Below, one piece after another: positions 35,240-46,176 of a stretch of DNA of 64,000 nucleotides. The notes under the pieces are model-generated. The model saw nothing but the letters and a program-made list of their open reading frames with translations. It searched no databases and had not been told where the DNA came from. The DNA is taken from the NCBI GenBank assembly GCA_019009955.1, contig CM032233.1, positions 81,173,501 to 81,237,500 of the forward strand, given 5' to 3'. The DNA comes from Riptortus pedestris. Taxonomy: Eukaryota > Arthropoda > Insecta > Hemiptera > Alydidae. Numbering within the stretch: the stretch's first letter is position 1; the number at the start of each line of letters is the position of its first letter. The translations under genes and the position numbers were made by a program.

Positions 35240-35740
35240 GGAGGGAGGGATTGGATTCCCCAGACGCATTTCCATGGCTCTGAATGGATCTGTGTCGGAT
35301 GGAGCTGAGTGTGTTCCTAGCGGCCGATCTCCATGATAAAGGGTTTTTCTTTCCAAGCACCCAGGCAGAGGCGGGCTAATGGAAGGAGGTCTGGCCCACA
35401 GCCTGCGATGCCTCCCCTTTGTCCCAGGTAAATGCAAAGGTTCAACAGGTGTGATCTAAGTGTTGCTGTGAAGGCGGGCATTGTGATCCAAATGGAGCCC
35501 CTCTAATGCGGCCTCGTTACCTCCCGCCCTTTTAAGTGCCTCCCCTGTCTTAATCAACGCATCATCATCACGGCTCTCTAACTTTTACCGCGGGGAAACT
35601 AGCGGATTTTAGTGGCCCTAATTCATGACAACAAGGCGATTCGAGCCTTGAAGCCCTAGATGTCAACCGGCTGGTGAATACTAATTGCTGCATTAAGACA
35701 GATTACTTGTGCTTTCATTATGGAGCAAGTCGTAAAGTTC
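35240..35740. promoter_or_regulatory. GC-rich unique block, best candidate conserved non-coding element
   Basis: This ~500-base stretch is much GC-richer than its surroundings and has no repeats. Examples are GGCCTCGTTACCTCCCGCCC, TTTTACCGCGGGGAAACTAG and ACAACAAGGCGATTCGAGCC, with homeobox-type ATTA cores nearby. A 147-residue minus-strand frame crosses it but has no domain and drifts into AT-rich sequence. I read it as possible regulatory DNA in the extended CARP locus. Confidence 0.3.
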
Positions 35741-37084
35741 AAATGATTATGAGGTAACGAGCTGAATCAAGGGGGAGCCTCCTTTCGAATGCTAGAGGTA
35801 TCTACGAGTATACAACAGCTTTTAAGATGTATCTGTTTACGGTATGAAAAGTTCAACAAACATAAAATGTGGAATTTAATTCTATTTATCTTTTGAACCG
35901 CTCCAATTTCATTATCACTTTTAATGAAATGTATTATTTTTCTCATTATAGATTTATTCACTTTTAACAATTAAACTCGGCTCTGTCTGTAACGTTTAAT
36001 AAAAAATTATTGTCGTAAATCTCCGTTATGTGCACTTGCAATAACTGTCGTGCTCTGAAATTGGTTTCATCATTACTCACTAACTACATAAGTTATATTT
36101 ATCTTTTTGTCAGTACCATTTTAGTCATATTACTCTAATTTTTAAAGATTTTGTTACATTTTTATTGAAATGGTGGTAAGGAGCACTTGTGTTTAAATTA
36201 AGAATGTTCGCTTAACGATATAATAGGTCAAGATTGGGGTTCCATAATCTGTTTGGTGTTAGAATGTTTTTCTTCTTTAAACCTTTATCTTTAGATAGTT
36301 CCAAAATCCTAAAAAAAAGAAGCCACTTATATGATCAGAGGAAGCACACCATTTCTTACTGCGATTTACTACTTAATGTTAACTACCAGGCCTTCCTCTG
36401 CAACCTCCCTTTCCCAGGCATCAAGGAAAATCGAACACAAATTATCTCGTATAAACCGTAAATGCTACACTCTTTTAATAAAGGAAGCCAAAATTTATTG
36501 ATATCACAACATTTTGCATCAACAAAGAGAGGCGAGGTGTTAAGTGGAAAAACTAAATGTGATCTCCTATTCGTAAAAAAACACTAATATTAAAACTTTT
36601 TTATGAGGATAGCTTCGGGCCTACAAGAAGAAAAAGTTCTTTCTCGTAATTACTAATTAAATGGAACTAGGTTAGTAGTTAATTAAATCATGTCAATTAA
36701 GAAAGATATAGAAGTGAGGGTAATCTAAGTGGACAGGGGTTGAAGCATTGGCGACACTTTACACCTTATTTACTTCTATGTATATTAAACTAGGTCAATT
36801 GCCATACTTCCTTTTCTTATGATTTGTATAATTTGTCATTTATTTTCAATGATGAACATAAACTAATATGAAACACTGGTGATATTATCCATCTTTTGCC
36901 ATGTTAAATTGCATTTTGGTAATGCAAATTTTCTGTTTTTGAAAAATTTAAATTAAATGAAGGAGATCATGATTTAATAATTTTTAATAAATCAGTTGAA
37001 AAATATTTGCACTAAAAAGACGTGTTAATAATTCTTCAATTACAAAAAAATAGCATTCAGTAGTTAGACTATAATAAAAAGTAC

Positions 37085-37470
37085 TTAAATAAATAAATAA
37101 AACCTTTATTTGTACATATATAAATACCAAAGATCGTGAAGATCAGTACATTTTTTCTTTCAATAGTTCTATTAAAAATTCAACTTAAAGTTGAGGTCTT
37201 ATGATTTCATTATGATTTTCGTGTGCAAAGATATGCTAATTTATTGCAGGTTTAGTCCGGGCCAAGTAGTGTACTTCTCCATTCTCTTCTTTCTTCAGCA
37301 ACTCTTTGCCATGTTGCCCCGCCACATGTAGTTCTCATCCCCAAGTCCTCTTGTAGTAAGAGCTACCAGTTGATAATATTTTTAGACCATTTATCTTTAT
37401 CCTCCCTCAGCAGGTGACCTGGCCATGTCAATTTTCTCTTATCGATGATCCACGCTATGTCAGGGAATTT
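37085..37470 (-). pseudogene. LINE reverse-transcriptase C-terminal fragment
   Basis: The minus-strand translation gives DKRKLTWPGHLLREDKDKWS, then KNI, then after frame damage GMRTTCGGATWQRVAEERRE, WRSTLLGPD. This is the LTWxGHLxR ... W-R-A ... W end of a LINE reverse transcriptase ORF. On the plus strand the left edge (AAATAAATAAATAAAACCTT) is the inverted tail. Confidence 0.65.
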
Positions 37471-37974
37471 ACTTTTTTCTCTAAGAGAGAAAAAGTACTT
37501 ACTTTTACATTTGTTTTCAAGTGTTAAGAACTTCTGTTAAACATAACTTATGTGATAGCACGCTTGTAAAGTGTATTTGGACTTATGCATACAACAAGTG
37601 TTACTATTGCAAATACTAAAAAACGTTAAATTATTTATAGTTATGTAATGTATATGACATTGCATTACATAAACCCATCACAAATGACCATAAATTTTAT
37701 ATCCTGAATAATGCCAGCACAGAGCACATTAAGATTATTATTTATGAATACTTAAATGTATAGTTTTTACCTTTAAATAAGGGTTTTATCCAATTTGGGG
37801 TTAAGGCACCATGTGCTCTCGTATTTTAGTAGATAACGCCAACGGATTTTTATAATAACATTTACAGCTCTTAACGTTGAAACACTAATTAATATTACGG
37901 ATGAATTTCGATAATAATTTCCCGTTAAATACACTTTTTGAGCATATTTTGAGTGGCGGGGTCAAAGGGCGAGA

Positions 37975-38160
37975 TCGGCTCTGCTTATATAACGACGATA
38001 TCGCGAAGGATTAAAGGCAGTAATATCTCAGATACTCTTGAAGGAGAACGCTTGTCGGTGAGACCTAATTAATCCTTCAGCTTTGCTCCGGCCTGCCGTA
38101 GCCAGACTACTTCTCGCCTGTACTATCTCTCACGGCTGAGTCTCATCGAGAACTTCTATA
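37975..38160. promoter_or_regulatory. GC-richer unique block
   Basis: Single-copy sequence including ATAACGACGATATCGCGAAG and GCTTTGCTCCGGCCTGCCGT. No coding frame or repeat relationship in the window. Role only inferred. Confidence 0.2.
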
Positions 38161-38236
38161 AAAACAGCTAAGTGCTTTAATTGTAATATAGTATAAGTAG
38201 AGATAAGTGTACCCCATTATATTATTAAAAGATGCC

Positions 38237-38765
38237 TTCGATCCTACCCAGGAGATGACGAAAATGAGGTCCGTTCATAATTATATATATATGTCTGTTA
38301 AGGCTCTAGCGTCGCAAATTTTTGTTTGATCGTTACCAAACTCAAAAGTTAATCGTTTTATGTAAAAAGAAAGATCAAGTTCCTTAATGACTGAAATCGG
38401 GAAGGGGGGATGTTTGAAAATTCGAAATATCTCCGTTATTATGGGTCGGACGAAACAAATGTATAGAATCAATCTTATTGCAAATTAAATTTACTATAAA
38501 TATTGTTCTATACATTTACTCTTTATCTTGAATATTAACCGAGATATTTGCATTTGTATTGTGTGTGTGGTCGGCAGAAGTCGGCTATATTCGGGACTTT
38601 CCGCCGAAAGCTAGTTCGGCCGTTTTCGTAACTGTTCGTCCCTCGTGAATTGGTTTAGAGATTCGTTACTACTATTGTTATTAGTAGACAGATTTCTCTA
38701 TTGTAAAACTTTACGTGGGAAATCTGCTTAGTTTACGCAGCCCCTGCGTGACGCACTTTATATAT
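38237..38765 (-). repeat. R1 repeat copy 6 (right end truncated)
   Basis: Starts CCTACCCAGGAGATGACGAA, with a very short TA tract (38280-38291), then TGTCTGTTAAGGCTCTAGCG, GGCTGAAATCGG-like body and AAATCTGCTTAGTTTACGCA, GCCCCTGCGTGACGCAC. Its left-terminal region contains GCTAGTTCGGCCGTTTTCGT, a subfamily marker shared with copies at 39.65 and 63.98 kb. Confidence 0.82.
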
Positions 38766-38969
38766 TTATTATTGGTGAAGATTTAATTATAAATGAATTT
38801 ATATATATTTTAATTTTGACTAAAGTCGATTGTTGGTGAACCCTTCCTAAATTCTTGTAAGTGATTTGGTTGTGGGATTTATCATCTCTTACAGCTTCCA
38901 TTGCGTATCGCCGCAGCCAGATCGCAACAGTTATATAGACATTATTTGAAACCTCAAAGAAAGGCACTT

Positions 38970-39087
38970 CATATTAGTAGATTTCATTAAGGGAAATCAG
39001 CTATTGAGGTCATACTCATGACGCGATTTTCGAAATATTTCTTCAAATGTCCATCGATCTAGGAGATGACGAAAATGAGGTCCGTTC

Positions 39088-39159
<72 letters not shown>

Positions 39160-39777
39160 ATTTAAAAACTCTATCGGTCTCAATTTTTTTTTTATAGTTA
39201 CCAAACTCGATATTTATATTGAATGCGAATCCCGCCCTGGGCAGTAGAAATTTATTTAACGAAGGACTCCTTAAATAAACTCCTTGTGCCCACCCTGGCT
39301 AGAAAAGGATGGTAACCTGTAGATAACCCGTCCCCGATTAGCCTAGTAGAATAAAGTGGGCGTAAAATAATAAAAAAAAACTCGATATTTAAACGTTTTA
39401 TGTAAAAAACAGATCAAGTTCGTTAATGGCTGAAATCGGCCCAGTGGGAGGGGGGGGGTTTAGAGGGGGGATTTTCGAAAACTCAAAATATCTTCGTTAT
39501 TATACATCGGATCGAAAAATTGTATAGCATCAATCTTATTGCAAATTGAATTTACTATAAATATTGTTATATACATTTATTCTCTACCTTGAATATTAAC
39601 CGAGATATTTGCATTTTTATTAATTGTGGGCGGATAACGGACGAGAGTGAGTTTCCCGACAAAAGCTAGTTCGGCCGTTTCCGTAACTGTACGGCACTCG
39701 TATGGAGATTTATCTATTGTATAACTTTACGTGGGAAATCTGCTTAGTTTATGCAGCCCCTTCGTGACGGACTTTCT
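38970..39777 (-). repeat. R1 repeat copy 7, interrupted by a SINE
   Basis: The right end begins TTAGTAGATTTCATTAAGGG. A (TA)n tract fills 39093-39154. The left half is split at 39216 by a SINE and resumes at 39378. It ends CCCCTTCGTGACGGACTTTC. It shares the GCTAGTTCGGCCGTTTCCGT subfamily segment. Confidence 0.85.
39203..39391 (+). mobile_element. 5'-truncated SINE inserted into R1, with target-site duplication
   Basis: AAACTCGATATTTA occurs at 39203-39216 and 39378-39391 around a SINE that begins within the B-box region (GCGAATCCCGCCCTGGGCAG). It continues through CTGGCTAGAAAAGGATGGTA and GATAACCCGTCCCCGATTAG to poly-A. Removing one duplicate and the SINE restores the R1 sequence, so the SINE moved after this R1 copy was in place. 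Confidence 0.92.
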
Positions 39778-39859
39778 TTTATTACAGGCCAAATATGGTA
39801 GCACACCACTAGAGTTATTCTTAAAGTCACACCCACCTAGTGATTATTTTAAAAATAAG

Positions 39860-40090
39860 ATGCTCTCCTTTATACTGTAACCAAGAGCACTTGTGCGTAG
39901 GGGAGGGTGACAAAAGTGGCGAGAAATAATACTAACTGGACAGGGGTTGATGCATGTGAGGGAGGGCGAGGTGCGAAGGAGATTCCAACAGACATTATCC
40001 AGCGACTTAAGCCAGCATAAATCCCACCTCCCGGAATATCCTCTCCCACTCTCGCTCTCCTAACGTGCACTTTACATTTTGAGGGTGGCC
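39860..40090. other. GC-richer unique stretch
   Basis: Contains GGACAGGGGTTGATGCATGT, similar to GTGGACAGGGGTTGAAGCAT at 36730, and CCCACCTCCCGGAATATCC. A 66-residue frame on the minus strand has no domain. Function unknown. Confidence 0.25.
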
Positions 40091-41199
40091 GTTCATCTGT
40101 CCCCCTTATACTAAATTAACAGAATAGAATGGCTATATTATGCCGGGTTTTTCTTAACACTAAAATATTGTATCATTTTACCTAGTGCACTTTTTTTTTA
40201 AGATCGTGGAGTGCGTTATTTCAATCCAAATGAAAGTTTTGTTACCCGTCTTACAAAAATTGAAATTAAAACGATATCTTCTCAAAATATATAACTAGAT
40301 TAACTTAAGCCCCTTCCTTTTCATTAAACTTGAGCATGCTTTCATTTATTTAACATAAAATTTCCTAACACTCATTCTATTGATGAATAGAATGTTCCCT
40401 GCCACACATTACTAGAAAAATACTTTTTAGGCACTTAGCTCCACGTTGGGCGTTCTACTAGTCGAACAAAAGTCATTTTTGATAAAATAAATGTTTATTG
40501 GTCCTATCAGTTTAGTTATTTTGACAAAGTATTCCGAAAGAGGTATCACTCTTGACAGTGATTTTTCCAAGTACAGTGTACTTGGATTTTCTGTGTCACA
40601 AAGGGGAATAGTTAATAAGAAGCTTCCCTTCATAGTACAACTTTAATTTAAAAATACTTATAAATTCAAGCAATCAAAGGTAATTAAAAGCCACATTTGT
40701 TGACATAGTTTCAAATTAGTCCATGAATCAGTTGGTTGAAATTCCTGAATAACTGAAATATTTCAATTCGTTATTTTGTGATTTTTGAACTTTTGTTTCA
40801 TGTTCTGAAATATAATATTATTCTTATAATCACACCAGTTTTCTTTAAAATATGTACTGGGTCTGTTTTTATATTCCATATAACACCAGCGAAGTATGAA
40901 TGGGTGGCCGGGTATCAGAAATAATAATTCATACAATGAAATAATTTTTTGTATCGGAGTATAATAATAGTTAGTTAAATAAGTTCGATAGCGTTTATCA
41001 ATATTTTTATTTAATCCTCTCTGTGTTTATAAAATCATGTTTACTTGGCCAAAAATCTTTACATATTCTAAAAAAGGATTAGTTACGGTGCTCTTATGCA
41101 TCAGTTTCAACCGATTCCTTAACTTGAAAGTGGTATTCTCACCCAAAGTGGATGAGAAAAAAATTCATTTTCGTCATATAATGGTTTGTTATTTCCGAA

Positions 41200-41530
41200 A
41201 CTGGCTGTGACTGGGATGTGATCGCACACCCACCCTATTCACCAGACCTTGGCCCAACAGATTTTCACTTATTTCGGGCCCTTCAAAACTCTCTTAACGG
41301 GAAACACTTTAATTCGCCCGAGGACTGCAAAAGACACGTAGAGGAGTTCATTGCGTAAAAATCTGAGAAGTTCTGGGACGACGGAATTAAAAATTACCTG
41401 AAACATGGCACATTGTAATAGGTAAAAATGGGCCATATATAACTGATTAAAAATATTTATAAGAATCTGAAGTTTTTATTGAAATTAACAGTAAAAAATC
41501 GCTATGAACTTATTTTACAACCCAATATAT
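41200..41530 (+). pseudogene. mariner transposase C-terminal fragment with 3' terminal repeat
   Basis: Translation from 41207 gives DWDVIAHPPYSPDLGPTDFH, LFRALQNSLNGKHFN, then after an in-frame stop KSEKFWDDGIKNYLKHGTL. HPPYSPDL-P-DFHLF carries the third Asp of the mariner triad, and the tail is the usual transposase end. AAAATCGCTATGAACTTATT followed by TTACAACCCAATAT (about 41497-41530) looks like the 3' inverted repeat. The 5' two-thirds is missing. It is a different lineage from the copy at 20.5 kb. Confidence 0.8.
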
Positions 41531-41639
41531 GTAATGTTCATTAATGATCTATATTCGACGTTACTTTATTCCCCAATCTAAAGAAAACAAAGTGCAAACA
41601 TTGAGATCAAAAATAATAATGGATAAGCGTAATTAATGT

Positions 41640-42165
41640 TTATGTCTGCAAAAGACGACATAACTTAGACTTACCTTACAATTTGGACGAACTGCTGAAC
41701 AACGAAAGTACACATCTAGACGTATTATTATCATATTTAAAACAAGCACCCATTTACATACTTATATAGTACCCAACCTCTCCCTTATTTCCAGCAAAGT
41801 ATAGCCATAAAGGTTTAATTCAACACAGTATGTGTGTGAGTGCGTGCGCGCGCGCGTGTGTGTGTGTGTTACATTACGTTTTTGTTTAGTATTTTTTTTT
41901 TTTGTCTTATACCAACCAATTATTCATGTTCTGTTTCCTCTTCATAACTTTCCCTGTTCTGTTTTTTTCTGTTTTAATAGTTTTTCCCCCCTATTAGTCC
42001 CTACTTTATTTTATTTTCCACTAGAGTTATCGCCCAGCAGCAACAATGAATTTATATTAACTAGACTGAATATTTTGGAGTAATCTTTAGCATTTGGTTC
42101 GTGCGATAAAGGGTGTAAATCGCTAAACTTGCGGGACACCAAACAAATAAATAAATAATGTTAAC
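41640..42165 (+). pseudogene. LINE family A ORF2 tail and 3' UTR, second copy
   Basis: Frame: CKRRHNLDLPYNLDELLNNE, STHLDVLLSYLKQAPIYILI, stop at about 41770. This corresponds to the C-terminal tail of the copies at 13.3 and 44.1 kb. The UTR ends with CGGGACACCAAACAAATAAA. A (TG)n/(CG)n tract is at 41829-41869. Confidence 0.7.
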
Positions 42166-42559
42166 GTATTTGACAGTTTACACTGCTCAGAAGTGTGGAG
42201 CTATATAATGTATTCAAGTGGGATTGTATTCGATTAGCTTGGCGTACGGCAAAGAGTATCTGTATAGTTTGTTTCAAAAGTCTACAAATATATAAAACCA
42301 ATATGAGAGGAAACTCAAACGATCGTATTATATTATCCTCTTAGGAAATCAGCAAGCAATTGCAATAGGATATGAGTTCAGACCCAATATCACAGTCCCC
42401 GAAGGGAGGTTGTATTCACCTACTTTTCACACTAAGTTAGCAAATATTGAAATTAGCCATGGAATATCAAACTTAAAAATATTTAAACTCTTACTTTTAA
42501 TGACACAAGTTTTATTGGTTAAATCTTTTTTTTTATTTAATATTTTATGGTTAATTATA

Positions 42560-42690
42560 TTATAATACTCATTATTGGATAGCCCTACCCCGGGATTCCC
42601 AAAGGGGTCGAAATCGGTTTCCCAGAGGTCAGCATAAACGAAAACTGGTCTTGGGGGTCGGCTAGGTCTACAAATCCACCCCTGTTAGTT
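42560..42690. mobile_element. Possible hAT-like terminal fragment
   Basis: The stretch CCCCGGGATTCCCAAAGGGG followed by TCGAAATCGG and later GGTCTTGGGGGTCGGCTAGG resembles the G-rich GGGGTCG motifs near hAT element ends. No transposase or paired end is seen. Confidence 0.25.
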
Positions 42691-43046
42691 AACACGAGTT
42701 CTTATTAGATACTTTCAAAAAACAGTATAAGTGTGTTACATGTACCAACTTGTTATAAGTATGACTAATATTTTAGCAAGAAGTGTCATTGTTGTAATTT
42801 AAAAAAAAAAACTCGACAAGTTCGTACAAGATCAAAATCTTGGCAAGTTAATAAGTTGGTACAAGACAATGAGTTGGAGCGTACAAGTCTCTCAGGAATG
42901 TTTTGACTTGCTCTGTTTTTGACAATTGATCTTTACTATATTTTATGTTTATTTATTTTGTTAAATTTTGATGGGAAAATGAAGCCAAGTTTACTCACTT
43001 AACCAAACGTAAAGTTTTTAAATTGGTAAGTATTTAGTATCAATTG

Positions 43047-43074
43047 AAAAAAAAAAAAAAAAAAAAAAAAAAAA
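43047..43074. repeat. A28 homopolymer
   Basis: Uninterrupted run of 28 A, the longest homopolymer in the window. It could be the tail of an unrecognised retroposed sequence to its left. Confidence 0.95.
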
Positions 43075-43184
43075 TAGAGATAGTATTTTTAATGTAATTT
43101 GGCTATGGGGCTCAGTTCATTCATCAGTTCATTTTGTAAAAGGTTTCTTTTGTACATGATAGTTTGGGAATACCTGGCCCAACA

Positions 43185-43555
43185 CATAAAATACAGGCAT
43201 TAAGTATTTCAGGACAAAAGAAAGGATCTTTAGGTCTCAAACAACTATATTTATTCTCCTTATTTCGGAATCGCAGACGTTTCGCCCTCCTGGGCATTAA
43301 CAATGCTACAAACATACAGGGTATTTTTTTTTTTTTTTATCTCACAACCATTAAGGCCTCTTAATACATAGAGTTCTAACAAACCTTATAAAATTATTCT
43401 TCTCAGTCACGTTTATACTCACTAATGAGTCCACATAATTAAAAATCTCCTTAAGGGCGAAATGTCTGTGATTCTAAAACACAGAGAATAAATATAGCTG
43501 TTTGAGACCTAAAGTTCCTTTCTTTTGTCCTGAAATACTTTAATTTTGGTCTCAG
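43185..43555. mobile_element. Penelope-type terminal foldback 3
   Basis: The left arm (AAGTATTTCAGGACAAAAGA, AGGATCTTTAGGTCTCAAAC, then CAGACGTTTCGCCCTCCTGG) and right arm (AAGGGCGAAATGTCTGTGAT, GTTTGAGACCTAAAGTTCCT, TTTGTCCTGAAATACTT) are reverse complements over about 110 bases around a ~140 base centre. The inverted motif GGGCGAAACGTCTG is the GAAA-containing segment common at Penelope-like termini. Confidence 0.55.
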
Positions 43556-44073
43556 TAAGGACTAGATGCAATTACATGCATTAAGATGGATGTGTTTAGG
43601 GGAGGGGTGAGGGATAAATTGAGTATGAAAAGAAATTAGCTGCAGGATAATGAAGAGTATATAACTTGGCGTGGAATCTTTAGGGCATCAGTGTGGAAGA
43701 TGTTAGAATGACGTCCTGAATGAGCGGGAGGTCCTGCATTCTGAAGTCTTCAGGAAGAAAGAATGCCATTTGTGTGGGATGGGACTGGAAGCACTGGTCA
43801 TGAGAAGGTTGGCAGTTGTGTAGTATGGTGAAAATTAAGTTCATTTAGAACATGGAAGCTGTTATAAATAATTATAAGCATTCATTTTCCTTATATTGCA
43901 TCAGAATGTAAAAAAAAATAGTAGGTCAAATATTTAATGGCAAAGAGGTTAAATATTACTAACTAATTTTTTATCAGAACAGTTGAATCACCAGCTATCC
44001 ACCCTGTTACAATTTAGTATTAAATATGTAATTCGAGTTGTGTGCTAAATCTGCTCAATGTATACACCTCTTT

Positions 44074-44800
44074 TTAATGGGCACATTAAATATCCACAAA
44101 ACAATTCATCTTAGATGCATGGAAAACCGACTGGACTAACATAAGTACGGACAACAAACTACGAACTATTAAGAACACTATTTGCAAGTGGCCATCAAGT
44201 TTCAGAAACTCTAGGAGAGAAGAAGTAGTTCTCTCGAGACTTAGAATCGGCCACGCCAAATTAACACACTCATACTTAATGACAAAGACTGACAGACCTA
44301 CTTGCTCAACTTGTAACATTCCTTTGATGATAAGACATATCCTGACAGAATGCCGAAAACGACAACAGCAGGACTTCCCCTACGACTTACTTTTAACGGA
44401 AGGCAGCCCATACATTAACAACATATTCTCATACTTACAGAAAATTCAAATATACGACAAAATGTAACATACAAATTAAGTCTGTGGTTTGCAACAGGGT
44501 CACAACTTATATGCATTGTTTTAGATGCGTTTGTACACATGTATATGTTTACCCTGAAGGAGGAAATTACGACAATCTTTAGCAAAAGTACCATTTTCAG
44601 CCAATCATTTCCTTCACCAACTATAATCATCACCAATTATTTTACGTTTACTGATAAAATGTTTATCTATTTCACTTTTCTTATTTGTCATTGTTTTTGG
44701 CAGTTGTTATTGTTACTTGTTATTATCTATTTTACTTTTAATTCTTTGATTTTTGAAAGGGCAAATCACCTTTGATGTGATGTCCATAAATATATAATAT
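44074..44800 (+). pseudogene. LINE family A, RNase H end, zinc knuckle and 3' UTR (third copy)
   Basis: An open frame from about 44095 to a stop at 44465 reads LDAWKTDWTNISTDNKLRTI, KNTICKWPSSFRNSRREEVV, LSRLRIGHAKLTHSYLMTK, PTCSTCNIPLMIRHILTEC. The RLRIGHxxLTHSYL motif ends the RNase H region and is followed by a CxxC...HxxxxC knuckle, as in I/Jockey-group LINEs. This is the longest copy here and has no stop in that span, so it is relatively young. Its UTR end matches the fragment at 14150-14330. Confidence 0.82.
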
Positions 44801-45059
44801 CAAAAACCAAATATCCAATTTGTGATTTCGTTCTAGTTCCTACCTTATAAAGAATTCGAGAATTATCCTCTCTCTCCCTATTTCTAATTCTCCTGCCAGA
44901 GGTATGCGAGGACAAAAAATGAGAGTATGGCAATGTTAGGAAATATTCAACACATTTTTGATAATTATTCGAGACATTAATTATAATAATAACATTATTG
45001 TATAAACCGATGCTTTGAATTTAAAGGTAAAACGGAGCATAAAAGCTGGAGATGCAACT

Positions 45060-45500
45060 GTCAAAGGCACTTAGCACTTTGAAGAAGAATTCGTCGAAGA
45101 AGTACAAAAAAAGAAGGAGTTTCCGCTCTATCGAACAGAGCTTCCGTCTCCCTTTTGCCTCTGTAGACTAGAAAGAAAGGTGGTAGGCGCCTCGAATTAC
45201 CAAATATAAAGGTAAAGAAGGGGTTAGGCTCCCTGTTTGGACGCCCTGTTTCCCTTTTGCAAATAATTGCGCCCCCTGGGTTGGCTTCGAGCAGTGGGGG
45301 GGCTTCACTCTTAGAAATATCCCAGCCCATTCACAAATACTCTTCCGCCTTCCCAACGCCCCCAGATAACGACACAGCTACTTCTATTTTCTCTTCTCTC
45401 GAGCCACCCTTCGTCCCAATGGAGTAAACGAAACGACACGACATTTTGCTTCTCGAAGGCTACTTGTCTCCAGTCATAACCAAGTGTTCTTTCAATTGCC
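45060..45500. other. GC-richer unique block
   Basis: Contains TCCGCTCTATCGAACAGAGC (itself a small inverted repeat) and AATTGCGCCCCCTGGGTTGG. Overlapping open frames exist on the minus strand, but none resembles a known domain or shows consistent splice sites. Possible conserved non-coding DNA. Confidence 0.2.
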
Positions 45501-45604
45501 CACATAAACATTTACAGTTATAACCCCTTTTTCATACACTTCCTTATGTACGTTCTTTGGCCCCAAACGTGTTTTATAAACTGGGTGAAGAATATGTTCT
45601 CATA

Positions 45605-45916
45605 TTAACATACTCAAAATATTAAATACTTAATTTCAGAAAATAATATTTTCAATCTATTATTTCTTAAACATCCCTCTAATAACTGCTCGTTCCTAAT
45701 TGCCATTTTAATAATAATAAATAAAAAAAAATAGTTCAAATAAACATTTTCCTTAAAATCTGAAATGATGATGTCATCAGAACATATTTCCATTCACCTC
45801 CAACTGTAAAAGTTCGATGAAAACAATATTTGGTATTTAAACTTCCAACTAAGTGGTTCATGATACAAGAGTTTATTGTTAATATGAGATCGAACCCCCC
45901 CCCCCATTAATGCCAT
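45605..45916 (+). repeat. Direct repeat, left copy (310 bp unit flanking a piggyBac remnant)
   Basis: Begins TTAACATACTCAAAAT and ends in C11 followed by ATTAATGCCAT. I see one substitution (AAACATCCC here, AAATATCCC in the partner) and a two-base poly-C difference from 47238-47547. Its last ~100 bases are R1 sequence (GATGAAAACAATATTTGGTA). Confidence 0.93.
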
Positions 45917-46176
45917 TATTCCAGGAACATGCCTCGACCTATTCCTATAACTCCTCCCCCCCCCCTCCTATTTCAGTATGATATTCGCCTTCAAAGAAAC
46001 AAACACGAATTTTTCGCCATGGATGTTGATATTGAGCAAGTAAATTTTCCAGTACTTGTAGTTATTATTTTCTTTTATAGTTTTCTATATTAGTTAAAGA
46101 ATCTCTGTTTTAACAGTTGTAATCATTAGAATTACGATATTTGATTTCCCCGTTGAAATATAAGCCTGATAAGACA

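Noticed and set aside
34994..35437. 147-residue minus-strand open frame, the longest in the window
   Set aside because: Its GC-rich half lacks any motif and its other half drifts through AT-rich DNA. No consistent splice sites. Better explained as an open frame over a non-coding GC island.
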